The notes: generated from the sequence alone by a model not told the origin. DNA of 34,916 nt from Ferrithrix thermotolerans DSM 19514 (GCA_945861025.1 CAMASN010000031.1:1-34916); one strand, 5' to 3'; positions 9,750 through 18,295 are shown, numbered from the stretch's first letter. A program made the numbers and translations.

Positions 9750-10424
9750 ATGCGTAGAACAGTTGTAGCGGTTGTCACACTGGTCACACTTTTTTCGGCG
9801 TGTGGCTCAAGCGTCCCTGAGGTTCTGGTGCGATCTGCCGACGATGTGCAAGTGCTCACGCCCGCCGAGGTCAAGCAAGCACGAGCCGACATGGAGCCGA
9901 TCGCTACCGACGGTCCAGCGACCGATGGTTCCGGTGCGACGGCCGCAGGCGGCACTGGCGTCGATGCCGCCGCAGGCGACACGGTTCCGCTCAACAAAGA
10001 CACCCGTCCTCCAGAACTTCGCCTCTTCGATGCGTACGCCAAGTTCAAGAGCTGCATTGAAGATGCCGGCGAGACCATCAAGGGCAACCTGCAGGACCCG
10101 CAGAACCCCGCCTATAAGGATCCCGAATACGTGAAGGTGATCACCACCTGCGCGGCACGATCCGACATCCTTTCGATTCTTCAAGAGATGCAGACCACAC
10201 GCTCCAATCTGAATCCGGACGAGGTCGAGACTCGCAACAAGGCGTTCAAGCTTCTCGAAAAGTGTCTGGTCGATAGGGGCTGGACAATCGAGACCACCAC
10301 CGACAAGATCGGTTTGATCAACCCGTCGGTCTTTCAATCACCAGATGGCACGTTGAATCAGCGTGACATCGACCAGTGTCTATCTGACACTGGTATCAAC
10401 GACGCAATCAATGGAAATGGGTAG
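9750..10424 (+). CDS. Cysteine-paired secreted lipoprotein of exporter operon
   Basis: A protein of 224 residues with a lipoprotein signal peptide: a basic start (MRRT), a hydrophobic core and a lipobox-like FSAC with the lipidated Cys at residue 18. The linker after it is rich in Ala, Gly, Thr and Asp. The mature part carries two similar modules, one starting KSCIEDAGETI and one starting EKCLVDRGWTI, each followed 35-45 residues later by another Cys (TTCAA and DQCLS). This suggests a duplicated fold with one disulfide each. It is the first gene of the operon and ends just before the membrane fusion protein gene. Similar 'xxCMxDxGV' lipoproteins occur beside MacB-type transporters in other actinobacteria (recollection, not searched). 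Function is unknown; a substrate-binding or accessory role for the exporter is inferred from position only. Confidence 0.75.
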   Translation: MRRTVVAVVTLVTLFSACGSSVPEVLVRSADDVQVLTPAEVKQARADMEPIATDGPATDGSGATAAGGTGVDAAAGDTVPLNKDTRPPELRLFDAYAKFKSCIEDAGETIKGNLQDPQNPAYKDPEYVKVITTCAARSDILSILQEMQTTRSNLNPDEVETRNKAFKLLEKCLVDRGWTIETTTDKIGLINPSVFQSPDGTLNQRDIDQCLSDTGINDAINGNG

Positions 10425-10431
10425 TTCGGTT

Positions 10432-12600
10432 ATGGCTTCGGGTAAAAAAGTAGTCATCGGGGTTGGCGTCGTGGCGCTCCTCGCTGGAGTGTTCGTCATC
10501 GGACGCGCCACCATCGACACTCCAACAGTGCGTGGGCTGATCATTAAGCCCCAGGCGGTGACCCGACGAACGCTCAACGACATCCTCACGGTAAACGGTG
10601 TAGTGCGCCGCGACGAGACGCAGACCATTAACTCACCAGTCGACGGCAAGGTCAGCGCGATCTCTGTTGAAGATGGCGACAACATCAATTCTGGCGACCC
10701 GATTTTCTCGCTCGACGGTCGCACCGCGTATGCAGTCGATGGCGATTTTGCATTCTTTCGCAGGCTCGACGTTGGCAGCGACGGGCCCGACGTGTTGCAG
10801 CTTGAGACCATTCTCAAGGCTCAGGGATACGCAGTTTCCAAGCCCGACAACCTCTACACCGAAGAGACGCGATCGGCGCTCGCAAAGTGGCAGATTGATC
10901 GTGGCTACGGCGGCGCAACGCCCGAGCCTGAAGAGAGCGTCACGGTCAGCTTGTTGCCGAACAGCGCTGGCTACAAGGTGGCCAAGGACAACACGGTTGC
11001 GTTCACCATCGTTCCGTCGGCACCTCCAGTGAAAGCCGCGGCCGGTCAGGTCCGCGCTATCCACGCTCCACGGGTGGTCACTAAGCCCACCATCAATGCC
11101 TCGGTCAGCGCAGGCACGGTGAACGAAGGCGACACGTTCAGCCTCACATTCACGGCCGATGTGGCCCCTGCCCAAGACCTCAGCGTTGACCTCACCATCA
11201 ACGGCAGCGCCACCGGCGGCGACGACCCCACCAACGGCGACGACTACGACACCATCAATGGTGACTTCGTGTTCCCCGCCGGACAAACCTCGGTCACGCT
11301 TGACCCGATCTCGGTCTTCCCCGATCAGGTCATCGAGAATGCCGAAGACATCACGGTGCAACTCACCGATCAGTTCGGTAACGACCCCAACTACATCGTT
11401 GGCCCAACGAACCAGGTGCGCGTCAAGATCGCAGCCAACGGCAGCGACTTGCAACCGATCTTTACCATCGAAACCGACTCGGTTGAGGTCGACGAAGGCC
11501 AGCAGGCATCCATAACGATTAAGTCCACCGTCGAGTCCAACGTCGAACAGGATTTCACGTTGAGCTTCTCGGGTTCTGCCGAAGTGGCCAGCGATTATGT
11601 CGAACTCGACAAGAAGACCTTCACGATCGGGGCAGGCCAGACCTCAGTTGGCATCAACGTTCAGATCCGCAAGGACAAAGCTGTAGAAGTCGACGAATCG
11701 CTCATCGTCACCCTCGGCGCCGATCCGAATACCGACGTCGGCCACGTGGCCTACGCCGTTGGTAATCCGTCTACTACGCGCATCACCATCAAGAGCGGCG
11801 ATCTCCCTGAGATGCGTCTGGCCGGTGGCGGTCGCGTGGCCGAGGGTGGCCGAGGCAGTTTTCAGATTGTGGCCGATGCGGCAGTTACCGACGACACGTC
11901 AATTAACTACCAAGTCGGCGGTACCGCTGGCGAGGGCACCGACTATGAGGTGCTCTCTGGCACCGTTATTATGAAAGCCGGAGCATCGACAGTCAATGTG
12001 CCACTCAAGGTGATTAACGACGATGTTGTGTTCTTGCCAAGCGACATGCTTGTCGCCAAATGGCCAGCCCGCGTGGGCAAGGTCGAAGTCGACGAAGGCG
12101 AGTTCATGCTGCAGGGAGCGCCGGTGGTCACCCTCACCGAGCCCGTGTTTACGATCACGATGGAGGTCAGCCCCTCAGATCGCGCCCAACTCGAAGTTGG
12201 CCAGGCAGTCAACGTGAAATTGAAGGCAGGCGATCAGGAATTGACCGGCCTGATCACGTCGCTTGACGATGCTGCAACGGTTGGCGACGCTGGCGAAGAG
12301 TTGTACGAAGGCGTCGTTGAGGTGAAGGGCGAACTCGCCGCGGTCGATGGCGCCTCGGTCACTATCGAGGTCACGCTTGCTGAGAAGATCGACGTGTTGT
12401 CGGTGCCCGTTGCTGCGGTGCTTCGCTCAAGCGATGGCGATGAAGTGCGAGTGGTCAACGATCAGGGCACCATCACCCGGGTGCCAGTCACCATTGGTCT
12501 CATCGATAACGAGTACGTCGAAATTGTCACTGGACTCAAGGGCGACGAGCTTGTTGTCATCGATGTCGACGCCGCCGGATCACCCGCTGCCGGCGGATAA
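10432..12600 (+). CDS. Membrane fusion protein (MacA/HlyD-like) with peptidoglycan-binding and Calx-beta domains
   Basis: About 722 residues. It starts with a signal anchor (MASGKK, then a hydrophobic stretch to residue ~25). A first lipoyl-like half motif follows (INSPVDGKVSAI...GD.I.SGDPIFSLDG, about 65-97), then a peptidoglycan-binding type 1 domain (about 109-162, containing DVLQLETIL and ALAKWQ). Three consecutive Calx-beta-like domains follow (about 219-333, 342-456, 460-533), each opening with a V(N/D/A)EG(D/G)-type turn and containing GxDY or SDY motifs. The second lipoyl/barrel half begins at FLPSDMLVA and contains GEFMLQGAPVVTL; the membrane-proximal domain ends the protein. In MacA-type proteins the insertion site is occupied by an alpha-helical hairpin. 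Start 10432 is chosen for the SD-like GGGTAG; ATG 10411 and 10417 are alternatives. It is probably the extracytoplasmic partner of the ATPase and permease downstream. Confidence 0.88.
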   Translation: MASGKKVVIGVGVVALLAGVFVIGRATIDTPTVRGLIIKPQAVTRRTLNDILTVNGVVRRDETQTINSPVDGKVSAISVEDGDNINSGDPIFSLDGRTAYAVDGDFAFFRRLDVGSDGPDVLQLETILKAQGYAVSKPDNLYTEETRSALAKWQIDRGYGGATPEPEESVTVSLLPNSAGYKVAKDNTVAFTIVPSAPPVKAAAGQVRAIHAPRVVTKPTINASVSAGTVNEGDTFSLTFTADVAPAQDLSVDLTINGSATGGDDPTNGDDYDTINGDFVFPAGQTSVTLDPISVFPDQVIENAEDITVQLTDQFGNDPNYIVGPTNQVRVKIAANGSDLQPIFTIETDSVEVDEGQQASITIKSTVESNVEQDFTLSFSGSAEVASDYVELDKKTFTIGAGQTSVGINVQIRKDKAVEVDESLIVTLGADPNTDVGHVAYAVGNPSTTRITIKSGDLPEMRLAGGGRVAEGGRGSFQIVADAAVTDDTSINYQVGGTAGEGTDYEVLSGTVIMKAGASTVNVPLKVINDDVVFLPSDMLVAKWPARVGKVEVDEGEFMLQGAPVVTLTEPVFTITMEVSPSDRAQLEVGQAVNVKLKAGDQELTGLITSLDDAATVGDAGEELYEGVVEVKGELAAVDGASVTIEVTLAEKIDVLSVPVAAVLRSSDGDEVRVVNDQGTITRVPVTIGLIDNEYVEIVTGLKGDELVVIDVDAAGSPAAGG

Positions 12601-12602
12601 CG

Positions 12603-13355
12603 ATGCTTCACGAACCTGAGACCGACGCAGATGTGTCGGAACAACAATTGGCCAACGAGCCGTATGTCGAACCATTGCTCGAACTCAAAGAAGTGTCGCG
12701 TGTGTACGGCAGCGGCGACGCCAAGGTCTACGCCCTGCGCGACGTTTCATTGCGCATCATGCCCGGAGACTTCGTGTCCATCGTTGGTCCGTCGGGCTCC
12801 GGCAAGTCGACCATGCTTGGTCTGTTGGGATGTCTCGACATCCCAACGTCGGGCACGATCATTGTTGGCGGCAAGACCGTTACTGGGCTCGATGATGCCG
12901 ACCGCACCGAGGTGCGCGGTCGAACCATTGGCTTCGTATTTCAACAGTTCCATCTCATTCCTCACCTCGATGCCACCGGCAATGTCGAGACGGCGTTGCT
13001 GTATCGAGGACTGAGCAAGGCCGAACGTCGTCGGCGCGCCATCGAGTCGCTCGACAAAGTTGGCTTGGGTCATCGTCACGAGCATCGCCCTGTGCAGATG
13101 TCAGGTGGCGAGCAGCAGCGAGTCGCCTTGGCGCGTGCACTGGTGACCGAACCAAAGATCTTGTTGGCCGACGAACCTACGGGCGCGCTCGACTCACAGA
13201 ATGCTGAGAACGTGATGGAGTTGCTCACCAACCTGCAGTCGTCCGAGCGTGCAGTGGTGCTGGTGACCCATGCAGCCGAAGTGGCCGATGCTGCGTTTCG
13301 TAAGGTTTCGATGCGCGACGGTCGCATCGTGAGTGACATGACAAGGGTGCGATGA
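12603..13355 (+). CDS. ABC transporter ATP-binding protein (MacB/LolD type)
   Basis: A nucleotide-binding subunit of about 250 residues. All ABC motifs are intact: Walker A GPSGSGKST, Q-loop FVFQQFHLIP, signature MSGGEQQR, Walker B ILLADEPTGALD and H-loop VTHAAE. The 'LLGCLDIPTSG' and 'DEPTGALDS' wording is that of the MacB/LolD/FtsE group of exporters and mechanotransmission complexes. An N-terminal extension of about 25 acidic residues precedes the domain, so a later start is possible. ATG 12603 comes 2 bases after the stop of the membrane fusion gene, and the 3' end overlaps the permease gene by 4 bases (ATGA), indicating translational coupling. It energises the permease encoded next. Confidence 0.95.
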   Translation: MLHEPETDADVSEQQLANEPYVEPLLELKEVSRVYGSGDAKVYALRDVSLRIMPGDFVSIVGPSGSGKSTMLGLLGCLDIPTSGTIIVGGKTVTGLDDADRTEVRGRTIGFVFQQFHLIPHLDATGNVETALLYRGLSKAERRRRAIESLDKVGLGHRHEHRPVQMSGGEQQRVALARALVTEPKILLADEPTGALDSQNAENVMELLTNLQSSERAVVLVTHAAEVADAAFRKVSMRDGRIVSDMTRVR

Positions 13356-14542
13356 AGACATTCAAAGACCTCCTGATGGTGTCGCTTACTGGCCTCTTTG
13401 CGCGCAAGGTGCGCACGCTGTTGCTGTTGCTCGGGCCAATGATCGGTGTGGCGGCCATCATCGCTGCAGTCGGTCTCACCGACAGCGCTAAGGGCGACCT
13501 CAAAGCAAAGGTCAACAAACTTGGCACCAACCTCATCGAGGTGTCTGCGTCCAGTGCGTTTGGTGGCCAGGACCCCACGCTTCCCGAAGACGTGCTTGAT
13601 CGCGCGCTCAGTGTCACCACCGTGAAGTCGGTAGCCAAGGTGCACGAACTCGCAAACATCGTGGTCACGCCCTATAACGAAGCAAGAGACAAATACGAGG
13701 CAGTGCCTATTCCGGTGCTGGCGAGCGACATGCTGTTGCCCTCGGTGCTCGAGGTCGACCTCATCAGTGGTCGGTGGCTCAACGAATTCGACGAGCAGGC
13801 AACCAGTAGATCGGCCGTGATTGGCATCGGACTCGCGCGGCAGTTCAACTATCTGCCCGGTGAGACACGAACGATCGAACTCGGCAATATTCGTTACGGC
13901 GTGGTCGGGGTGCTCAGCGAAGTAGAGCTTGAGCCGGCGTTCGATAACGCAGTGTTCGTTACGTTCTCGGCGGCCAAGGCCGACTTTGTCGATGCCGACA
14001 AGATCTTGGCCAACAAGATCTATGTGCGTTCGCAGGTAGGTGCCGAGAAAGACACCTCTGAGGCGCTGAAGATATCGATCAACCTCGGTGGTCCCGATGA
14101 GGTGACCACCGACATCAAATCAGAGGCCCTTCAGCTCGCAGCTCAGAGCGATCAGCAGATCAAGCTCATCGTGGTCTCGATGGGCATTCTTGCTTCGATC
14201 GTGGGTGGCGTTGGCATTGCCAACGTGATGTCGATCTCGGTGATTCAGCGCTCTGCTGAAATCGGTATCCGTCGAGCACTGGGTCACACCCGCTCGATCA
14301 TCGCTTCGCAGTTCTTGCTCGAGTCGCTGTTCATCGGTTTGCTCGGTGGGATCTGCGGGGTGTTACTCGGCATTGCGTCCATTTTCCTCGGTGCCACCAT
14401 TGCTGGTTGGGTGTTTGTGTTGGCCCCATGGTTGCCGCCGGCAGGAATCCTGCTGGCAATGGTCATCTCGGTGATTGCCGGCTTGTACCCATCGGTTCGC
14501 GCCGCCAAACTCGAACCTCTCGAAACGCTTCGCCTCGGCTGA
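13352..14542 (+). CDS. MacB-like ABC transporter permease
   Basis: About 396 residues with the four-helix MacB/FtsX topology. One transmembrane segment lies near residues 20-42 (RTLLLLLGPMIGVAAIIAAV). A large extracytoplasmic domain (MacB_PCD type, about 45-265) follows, then three C-terminal helices. The last of these ends in PSVRAAKLEPLETLRLG, the usual MacB-family terminus, and 'AEIGIRRALGHTRSII' is the conserved cytoplasmic coupling segment. The gene overlaps the ATPase gene by 4 bases. In diderms MacB works with MacA and TolC; in this probably monoderm cell the partner is the peptidoglycan-binding fusion protein encoded upstream. The substrate (peptide, antibiotic, lipid) is not predictable; a mechanotransmission role rather than transport is also possible. 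Confidence 0.92.
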   Translation: MKTFKDLLMVSLTGLFARKVRTLLLLLGPMIGVAAIIAAVGLTDSAKGDLKAKVNKLGTNLIEVSASSAFGGQDPTLPEDVLDRALSVTTVKSVAKVHELANIVVTPYNEARDKYEAVPIPVLASDMLLPSVLEVDLISGRWLNEFDEQATSRSAVIGIGLARQFNYLPGETRTIELGNIRYGVVGVLSEVELEPAFDNAVFVTFSAAKADFVDADKILANKIYVRSQVGAEKDTSEALKISINLGGPDEVTTDIKSEALQLAAQSDQQIKLIVVSMGILASIVGGVGIANVMSISVIQRSAEIGIRRALGHTRSIIASQFLLESLFIGLLGGICGVLLGIASIFLGATIAGWVFVLAPWLPPAGILLAMVISVIAGLYPSVRAAKLEPLETLRLG

Positions 14543-14544
14543 GC

Positions 14545-14580
14545 CCTCAAGGCTGAGGCCTCAAGGCTGAGGCCTCAGGC
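14545..14580. terminator. Tandemly repeated 14-bp hairpin terminator
   Basis: The unit CCTCAAGGCTGAGG occurs at 14545-14558 and 14559-14572, followed by a partial copy to 14580. Each unit folds on itself (5-bp stem, AGGC loop), and adjacent units can pair as well. It fills the gap between two converging genes (permease stop 14542, HIT stop 14582), so it is most likely a bidirectional terminator enlarged by duplication. Confidence 0.65.
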
Positions 14581-14581
14581 G

Positions 14582-14983
14582 TCAGTCTTGGTTCAGTGCG
14601 TCGCGAATGCGCTGCGCTGCTTTCGCCAACGCCCCAAAGTCAACCGACGTTGCTGCGTTGGCAAACGACAGTTGCCCCATGTGCGTGGTGGGGATGAGGT
14701 GAATGTGCGCGTGCGGCACTTCGTATCCAGCGATGATGAGGCCTACGCGCTCGCAGTCAAAGGCCGACCGCTGAGCCTTGGCGACGCGATGACTCACGTT
14801 GAACAGGTGCGCTGAGAGTTCGGGTGAGCAATCGACCCAATGGTCAACCTCTTCGACAGGCACCACCAGCACGTGGCCAATCGCCATGGGGTTGATCGAC
14901 ATGAAGACAACACAGAGGTCGTCACGGTACACAAACGTGCCAGGAATGTCGCCATTGATGATGCGGGTGAAGACGGTGCTCAT
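14582..14983 (-). CDS. HIT-family hydrolase
   Basis: A histidine-triad protein of 133 residues, full length for the Hint/HIT group. The catalytic HxHxHxx triad is intact (VPHAHIHLIP), preceded by the typical N-terminal 'FTRIINGDIPGTFVYRDD' and 'DINPMAIGHVLVVP'-like segments (here SINPMAIGHVLVVP). Such enzymes hydrolyse nucleoside phosphoramidates, AMP-lysine or dinucleoside polyphosphates in the cytoplasm; the substrate here is unknown. ATG 14983 has the SD-like AGGA five bases upstream. The gene is divergent from the phosphatidyltransferase gene. Confidence 0.93.
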   Translation of the reverse strand: MSTVFTRIINGDIPGTFVYRDDLCVVFMSINPMAIGHVLVVPVEEVDHWVDCSPELSAHLFNVSHRVAKAQRSAFDCERVGLIIAGYEVPHAHIHLIPTTHMGQLSFANAATSVDFGALAKAAQRIRDALNQD

Positions 14984-15059
14984 CGTGATCCTGCGCTAGT
15001 AATGTGCGCAACCTTTCTCTGCAGTGCGTTCGTAGCCATGCTGCGACTGTAGGTCGTTG

Positions 15060-15065
15060 TACGCT
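15060..15065 (+). promoter_or_regulatory. Candidate -10 box TACGCT
   Basis: TACGCT, then 6 bases, then GTG 15072. This spacing supports GTG 15072 as the leaderless start of the phosphatidyltransferase gene, rather than the TTG at 15057. Confidence 0.5.
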
Positions 15066-15071
15066 TCGTCA

Positions 15072-15740
15072 GTGTCGTCGGACTCGTCTCGCCCAAAACG
15101 TAAATCTGCTCACCTCATCAATCGGCCGTCAGACCCGCAACTCGAAGCCGACACCGATCGCATTGTCACCATCCCAAACGCGATGTCAGTGGTTCGGCTG
15201 CTGTGCATCCCGCTGTTCTTGTATCTCTTGTTCGGCCGCGACAACGTTGCTGGCGCTGCGTGGCTGATGGGCGCACTCGGGGGTACCGACTGGATCGACG
15301 GCTACATCGCCCGACGCTTCAACCAAGTGAGCAATCTTGGCAAGGTGCTCGACCCAACCGCCGATCGGTTGATGTTTATCGTCGGACTCGTCGGCATCAT
15401 CGTGTACGGCGTGAGTCCGCTGTGGTTCTTCTGGCTGGTGCTCGTTCGCGAAACACTCTTCGGAGCCATCGTCGCCTTGGCAACAGCCTTCGGAATGAAG
15501 CGATTCGATGTCACGTGGTGGGGCAAGATGGCCACCTTCTTGCTGATGCTGGCGCTGCCGGGTTTACTCTTAGGGCAATCCGACTTCCGGTACAAACTTC
15601 CGTTTCAGATCACCGGTTGGCTCTGCGCCATACCTGGGCTGATCATCAGCTACTGGACCGCATTTGCATACATCCCAGTCATTCGCGCCAACCTGCGCGA
15701 CGGCCGGGCCGATCGAGCACACAAGGATCTCGCACTATGA
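15072..15740 (+). CDS. CDP-alcohol phosphatidyltransferase (PgsA-like)
   Basis: An integral membrane enzyme of about 222 residues that transfers a phosphatidyl group from CDP-diacylglycerol to an alcohol. The complete family signature D-x2-DG-x2-AR-x8-G-x3-D-x3-D is visible in DWIDGYIARRF and GKVLDPTAD. 'IVTIPNAMSVVRLLCIPLF' just before it is the usual first helix with its Asn-Arg pair. Further hydrophobic segments run to residue ~205. Phosphatidylglycerophosphate synthase is the likeliest role; cardiolipin or phosphatidylinositol-phosphate synthase are possible. In mycobacteria a pgsA paralogue (Rv1822) lies a few genes before gcvH and garA, as here, which supports the PgsA assignment. The gene ends 13 bases before the next one, so they are probably one operon. 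Confidence 0.88.
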   Translation: MSSDSSRPKRKSAHLINRPSDPQLEADTDRIVTIPNAMSVVRLLCIPLFLYLLFGRDNVAGAAWLMGALGGTDWIDGYIARRFNQVSNLGKVLDPTADRLMFIVGLVGIIVYGVSPLWFFWLVLVRETLFGAIVALATAFGMKRFDVTWWGKMATFLLMLALPGLLLGQSDFRYKLPFQITGWLCAIPGLIISYWTAFAYIPVIRANLRDGRADRAHKDLAL

Positions 15741-15753
15741 ATACGAAGGAATC

Positions 15754-18237
15754 ATGAAGGCCGTCATCATGGCGGGTGGCGAAGGCACCCGACTTCGCCC
15801 GCTCACCTCAAACGCCCCCAAGCCGATGCTGCCCATTGCCAACGTGCCAATGATGGAGCACGTCATCAACCTGTTGCGCAAACACGGCTTCGACGAGATT
15901 GTCGTCACCGTTGCCTTCTTGGCCAACGCGATCAAGACCTACTTCGGCGACGGCAGCGAGTTCGGCGTCACAATGCACTACGCACACGAGGCCGTGCCAT
16001 TAGGTACTGCCGGCAGCGTCGGCAACGCAAGGCACCTGTTGAACGAGCGGTTTTTGGTGATCTCGGGCGACGTCATGACCGACATGGATCTTGGCGCGTT
16101 GGTGGCGTTTCACGACGAGCACAAAGCGATTGCCACAATCGGTCTCACTCCGGTTGAGAACCCACTCGACTTCGGCATCGTCATCGCCCGCGAGGACGGC
16201 ACAATCGAACGGTTCCTCGAAAAGCCCACGTGGGGCCAGGTGTTCAGCGACACAATCAATACGGGCATTTACGTGCTCGAGCCTTCGATCTTCGCCTACA
16301 TCCCCGAGGGTCGCTCGGTCGACTTCAGCGGCGAGGTCTTTCCTCAACTGCTCGCCGAAGGACTGCCCCTGTACGGCGCCGTGGCCGAAGGCTTCTGGGA
16401 AGACGTCGGCACGCTCGATGCGTATCTCAGCGCACACAAAGATGTGCTCGACCAAAAGGTGCAACTCGAGATCCCCGGATTCCGCATCAGCGATGGCGTG
16501 TGGCTCGGCGAGGGCGCAGAGATTTCGCCGTCGGCCACCGTCACCGGCCCTGCGGTCATCGGGCCGGGCTGCAAGGTCGAAGCCGGATGTTGGCTCGGCG
16601 AGTACACCGTGCTTGGCTCAAACGTGCGGCTGCTCACCGACGTGCACATCGAACGCTCGGTGCTTCACGACAATGTCTACGTTGGGTCCGGCGTTCGTCT
16701 GCGCGGGGCAGTAGTGGGTCGCAGTTGCAGCATCCGCTCGAACGTCCGCATCGACGAGGGCGTGGTGTTGGGCGACTCGGTGTTCGTTGGTAGCGGCGCA
16801 GTGCTTAACGGCGATGTCAAGGTGTACCCGTTTAAGACCATCGAAGATGGCGCCGTGGTGAATACCAGCATCGTCTGGGAGAGCAAGGGTTCACGCAGCC
16901 TGTTCGGTCGAGATGGCGTTACTGGGTTGGCCAACGTAGATGTCACGCCCGAGCTTGCGGTCAAGCTGGCAATGGCCCACGGCACGTCGTTGAAAAAGGG
17001 CACCACGGTCGTGATCTCTCGCGACTCCAGCCGCGCTGCGCGCATGCTCAAGCGAGCCATCATGGCCGGGCTCAATGCGTCGGGCGTCGATGTGCTCGAC
17101 CTCGAGGTTGCCAGCGTTCCGGTCACGCGATTTCTTACCCGTTCGCCACGAGCGTTCGCCGGGCTCACTGTTCGACTGCATCAAGACGACCCGTCACGCG
17201 TCATCGTGAGGTTCTTCGATTCGTCGGGCACCGACATCAGCGAAGATGGCCAACGCAAAATTGAGCGCCTCTTCCAGCGCGAAGATTTCCGGCGCGTGCT
17301 TGCCGAAGAGATTGGCGACATTCAGTTTCCGCCACGCGCACTTGAGGAATACACCGTTGCGCTCGAGGCCACGGTGCAAGCAGATGCCATCCGCGAGAGC
17401 AAGTTCAAGCTCGTGGTCGACTACAGCTTTGGCGCCACCTCGTTGGTGATGCCCACGTTGCTGGGCAAACTCGGCGCCGACGTACTTGCGGTGAACCCGT
17501 ATGTGTCTACGTCCGATCGCGTTGCCTTCGATCTCGCTGTTGCGAGCGAGCGCGTTGGTGGGCTGGTGCGTGCCTCAGGTGCTCACCTTGGCGCCATCAT
17601 TGATGCCGACGGCGAGCGGCTCACGCTCATCGATAACGAGGGTCGGGTATTGACCCACGACGAAGCCCTTCTGGCGTTCGTCGATCTGGTTTGCGACCAC
17701 CTGCTCGGCGACGCCATTGCGTTGCCAGTGAACATCAGCCAGCAGGCGGCTCGTCTGGCCGAGGCCCACGGGGTAGATGTTGTACCAACCAAGATTTCGA
17801 TGGCGGCACTCATGGCAGCGGCGATGGAGCCAGCAGTTGGCTTCGCTTCTGACGGTGCGGGCGGATACATCTTGCCGGGCTTTTTGCCGGCGTTCGATGC
17901 TGCGGGTGCGTTGCTCAAGATCCTCGACCTCTTGGCTCGAACTGAACGAACCTTGGCCGACGTTGTCGCCGGTCTGCCCAAGTCACATGTTGTGCACGAA
18001 ACGGTGGTCACACCTTGGGAGCAAAAGGGTTTGGTCATGCGCAGCTTGGTCGAGATGGCCGGGCGCAATGTGGTGCTGGTCGACGGTGTCAAGGTGCTGC
18101 ACGACGATGGCTGGGTGTTGGCGCTGCCCGACCCTGAGGAGCCGGTCACTCATGTATGGGCCGAAGGAAACACCGATGCCGATTCGCGCCGACTCGGCCA
18201 AGAGTACGCCCGGCGCATTCGCCAATTACTGCGCTGA
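15754..18237 (+). CDS. Mannose-1-phosphate guanylyltransferase-like protein fused to degenerate phosphomannomutase domain
   Basis: About 827 residues. Residues 1-235 are a nucleotidyltransferase with GGEGTRLRPLT, KPMLP, 'GTAGSV', a metal/product Asp in SGDVMTDMD, and EKPTWGQVFSDTINTG. Hexapeptide (left-handed beta-helix) repeats follow at about 255-370. The rest (about 380-827) is phosphohexomutase-like, but its catalytic motifs are eroded. The phosphoserine loop expected as TASHNP reads GLTVRLHQDDP near 470. The metal loop DxDxD reads DADGE near 615. The phosphate-binding loop near the C-terminus reads EGNTDAD. The same fused form occurs across actinobacteria and cyanobacteria. It probably makes GDP-mannose or another NDP-sugar for glycans, with the mutase part regulatory or structural. 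ATG 15754 has AAGGA three bases upstream. Confidence 0.88.
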   Translation: MKAVIMAGGEGTRLRPLTSNAPKPMLPIANVPMMEHVINLLRKHGFDEIVVTVAFLANAIKTYFGDGSEFGVTMHYAHEAVPLGTAGSVGNARHLLNERFLVISGDVMTDMDLGALVAFHDEHKAIATIGLTPVENPLDFGIVIAREDGTIERFLEKPTWGQVFSDTINTGIYVLEPSIFAYIPEGRSVDFSGEVFPQLLAEGLPLYGAVAEGFWEDVGTLDAYLSAHKDVLDQKVQLEIPGFRISDGVWLGEGAEISPSATVTGPAVIGPGCKVEAGCWLGEYTVLGSNVRLLTDVHIERSVLHDNVYVGSGVRLRGAVVGRSCSIRSNVRIDEGVVLGDSVFVGSGAVLNGDVKVYPFKTIEDGAVVNTSIVWESKGSRSLFGRDGVTGLANVDVTPELAVKLAMAHGTSLKKGTTVVISRDSSRAARMLKRAIMAGLNASGVDVLDLEVASVPVTRFLTRSPRAFAGLTVRLHQDDPSRVIVRFFDSSGTDISEDGQRKIERLFQREDFRRVLAEEIGDIQFPPRALEEYTVALEATVQADAIRESKFKLVVDYSFGATSLVMPTLLGKLGADVLAVNPYVSTSDRVAFDLAVASERVGGLVRASGAHLGAIIDADGERLTLIDNEGRVLTHDEALLAFVDLVCDHLLGDAIALPVNISQQAARLAEAHGVDVVPTKISMAALMAAAMEPAVGFASDGAGGYILPGFLPAFDAAGALLKILDLLARTERTLADVVAGLPKSHVVHETVVTPWEQKGLVMRSLVEMAGRNVVLVDGVKVLHDDGWVLALPDPEEPVTHVWAEGNTDADSRRLGQEYARRIRQLLR

Positions 18238-18295
18238 AACGTCAGTTTGAACAATCTCAGCCTCAGCCAAAGGGTCAGTCTTGGGTTTGTTCACA

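Noticed and set aside
10633-11454. 273-residue minus-strand frame opposite the membrane fusion protein
   Set aside because: Shadow of the Calx-beta coding region; no start signal or domain.
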